Shown piece after piece: positions 5,629 to 5,839 of a DNA stretch of 5,839 bases. Below the pieces are notes generated by a model. It searched no databases. It was not told the DNA's origin and worked only from the letters and a program-made list of their open reading frames with translations. Position 1 is the stretch's first letter. Each line of letters opens with the position of its first letter. Origin of the DNA: an uncultured Succinivibrio sp. (GTDB lineage Bacteria; Pseudomonadota; Gammaproteobacteria; Enterobacterales; Succinivibrionaceae); assembly GCA_902772715.1 (NCBI GenBank), contig CACYBT010000216.1, forward strand, positions 1 through 5,839. The letters run 5' to 3'. The position numbers and the translations under genes were made by a program.

Positions 5629-5814
5629 CAGCCACTTTTTTTATAACTGATTTTACAGGGGCTAATATGTAGTACATTTCTAACCCCATGAATTAACATA
5701 GCTTTTCTTACACCACCAATTTTATCAGCCTTATCTTTATCTTCCTTTTTTTTGTAAGTCCCCCAAAACCCCAATTAAAAAACTCCCAAAACCATAATAC
5801 AATCTAAGAAGCAT
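5628..5814 (-). pseudogene. Possible small gene broken at an A8 run
   Basis: On the minus strand an ATG (5814-5812) opens a 25-aa frame with a hydrophobic segment (YYGFGSFLIGVLGDL) that ends at TAA (5739-5737). The +1 frame is open from 5774 to a TGA at 5630-5628 and reads as a lysine-rich then GGVRKAMLIHGVRNVLHISP-like segment. The two would join into one protein of about 61 aa if the run of eight A (minus strand) had seven. The stop lies 6 bases from the terminator hairpin at 5601-5622. There is no good SD (AAAGAA only). No family is recognised, and it may be non-coding sequence open by chance. Confidence 0.2.
5658..5687. repeat. Imperfect inverted repeat
   Basis: GGGG (5658-5661) with CCCC (5684-5687), TA with TA, and ATGT with ACAT (5667-5670 and 5673-5676) form an interrupted hairpin around AGT. 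It has two internal mismatched patches and no T tract. It lies within the possible minus-strand broken gene and may be incidental. Confidence 0.25.
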
Positions 5815-5818
5815 CAAT

Positions 5819-5831
5819 TGTTCTTTAAAAA
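5819..5831 (+). promoter_or_regulatory. boxA-like motif at the window edge
   Basis: TGTTCTTTAAAAA resembles the boxA antitermination element (core GCTCTTTA or GTTCTTTA followed by A) found in rRNA leaders and spacers of gammaproteobacteria. If real, an rRNA operon would begin within about 100-200 bases past the window end. No matching rRNA promoter was found upstream, and the surroundings are AT-rich, so a chance match is likely enough to keep confidence low. Confidence 0.2.
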
Positions 5832-5839
5832 GTTATATG

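Noticed and set aside
1..5839. CRISPR array, tRNA or rRNA genes
   Set aside because: No regularly spaced direct repeats, no cloverleaf-like sequence and no rRNA sequence were seen.

Overview
The window carries a complete threonine biosynthesis operon, thrA-thrB-thrC, on the + strand (683-5479). The bifunctional ThrA (aspartokinase I fused to homoserine dehydrogenase I), the gene order and the near full-length alignability with the Escherichia coli proteins, recalled from memory, point to a gammaproteobacterium. The AT-rich flanks and the moderate divergence from enterics would fit a gut or rumen relative such as the Succinivibrionaceae. That placement is inference only.

Layout. Positions 1-430 hold no long gene. 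Read on the minus strand, they hold two very short ORFs with good Shine-Dalgarno (SD) sequences: a 43-aa single-pass membrane peptide (283-414) and a 28-aa basic peptide (122-208). Between them is a strong intrinsic-terminator-like hairpin with a U tract, overlapped by two competing hairpins, one of which sequesters the SD of the 28-aa ORF. This looks like an attenuator or translational switch and is the most unusual feature here. Two further inverted repeats lie at 66-142. Positions 430-682 are the leader of the thr operon, with a 16-aa ORF with a good SD (521-571) and weak promoter-like elements, but no convincing Thr/Ile attenuator of the E. coli thrL type.

thrA (683-3148), thrB (3151-4125) and thrC (4193-5479) follow. 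thrA and thrB are 2 bp apart, with the thrB SD inside the end of thrA; thrB and thrC are separated by 67 bp. Together they convert aspartate to aspartyl phosphate (ThrA kinase), aspartate semialdehyde to homoserine (ThrA dehydrogenase), homoserine to phosphohomoserine (ThrB) and phosphohomoserine to threonine (ThrC). The intervening aspartate-semialdehyde dehydrogenase (asd) is not in the window.

Downstream (5480-5839) there is a CTCCGTCC/GGGCGGGG hairpin resembling IS200/IS605 element ends, then a probable operon terminator (5601-5628) that could work in both directions. Beyond it lies an AT-rich tail with a possible frameshifted small ORF on the minus strand and a boxA-like motif at the very end.
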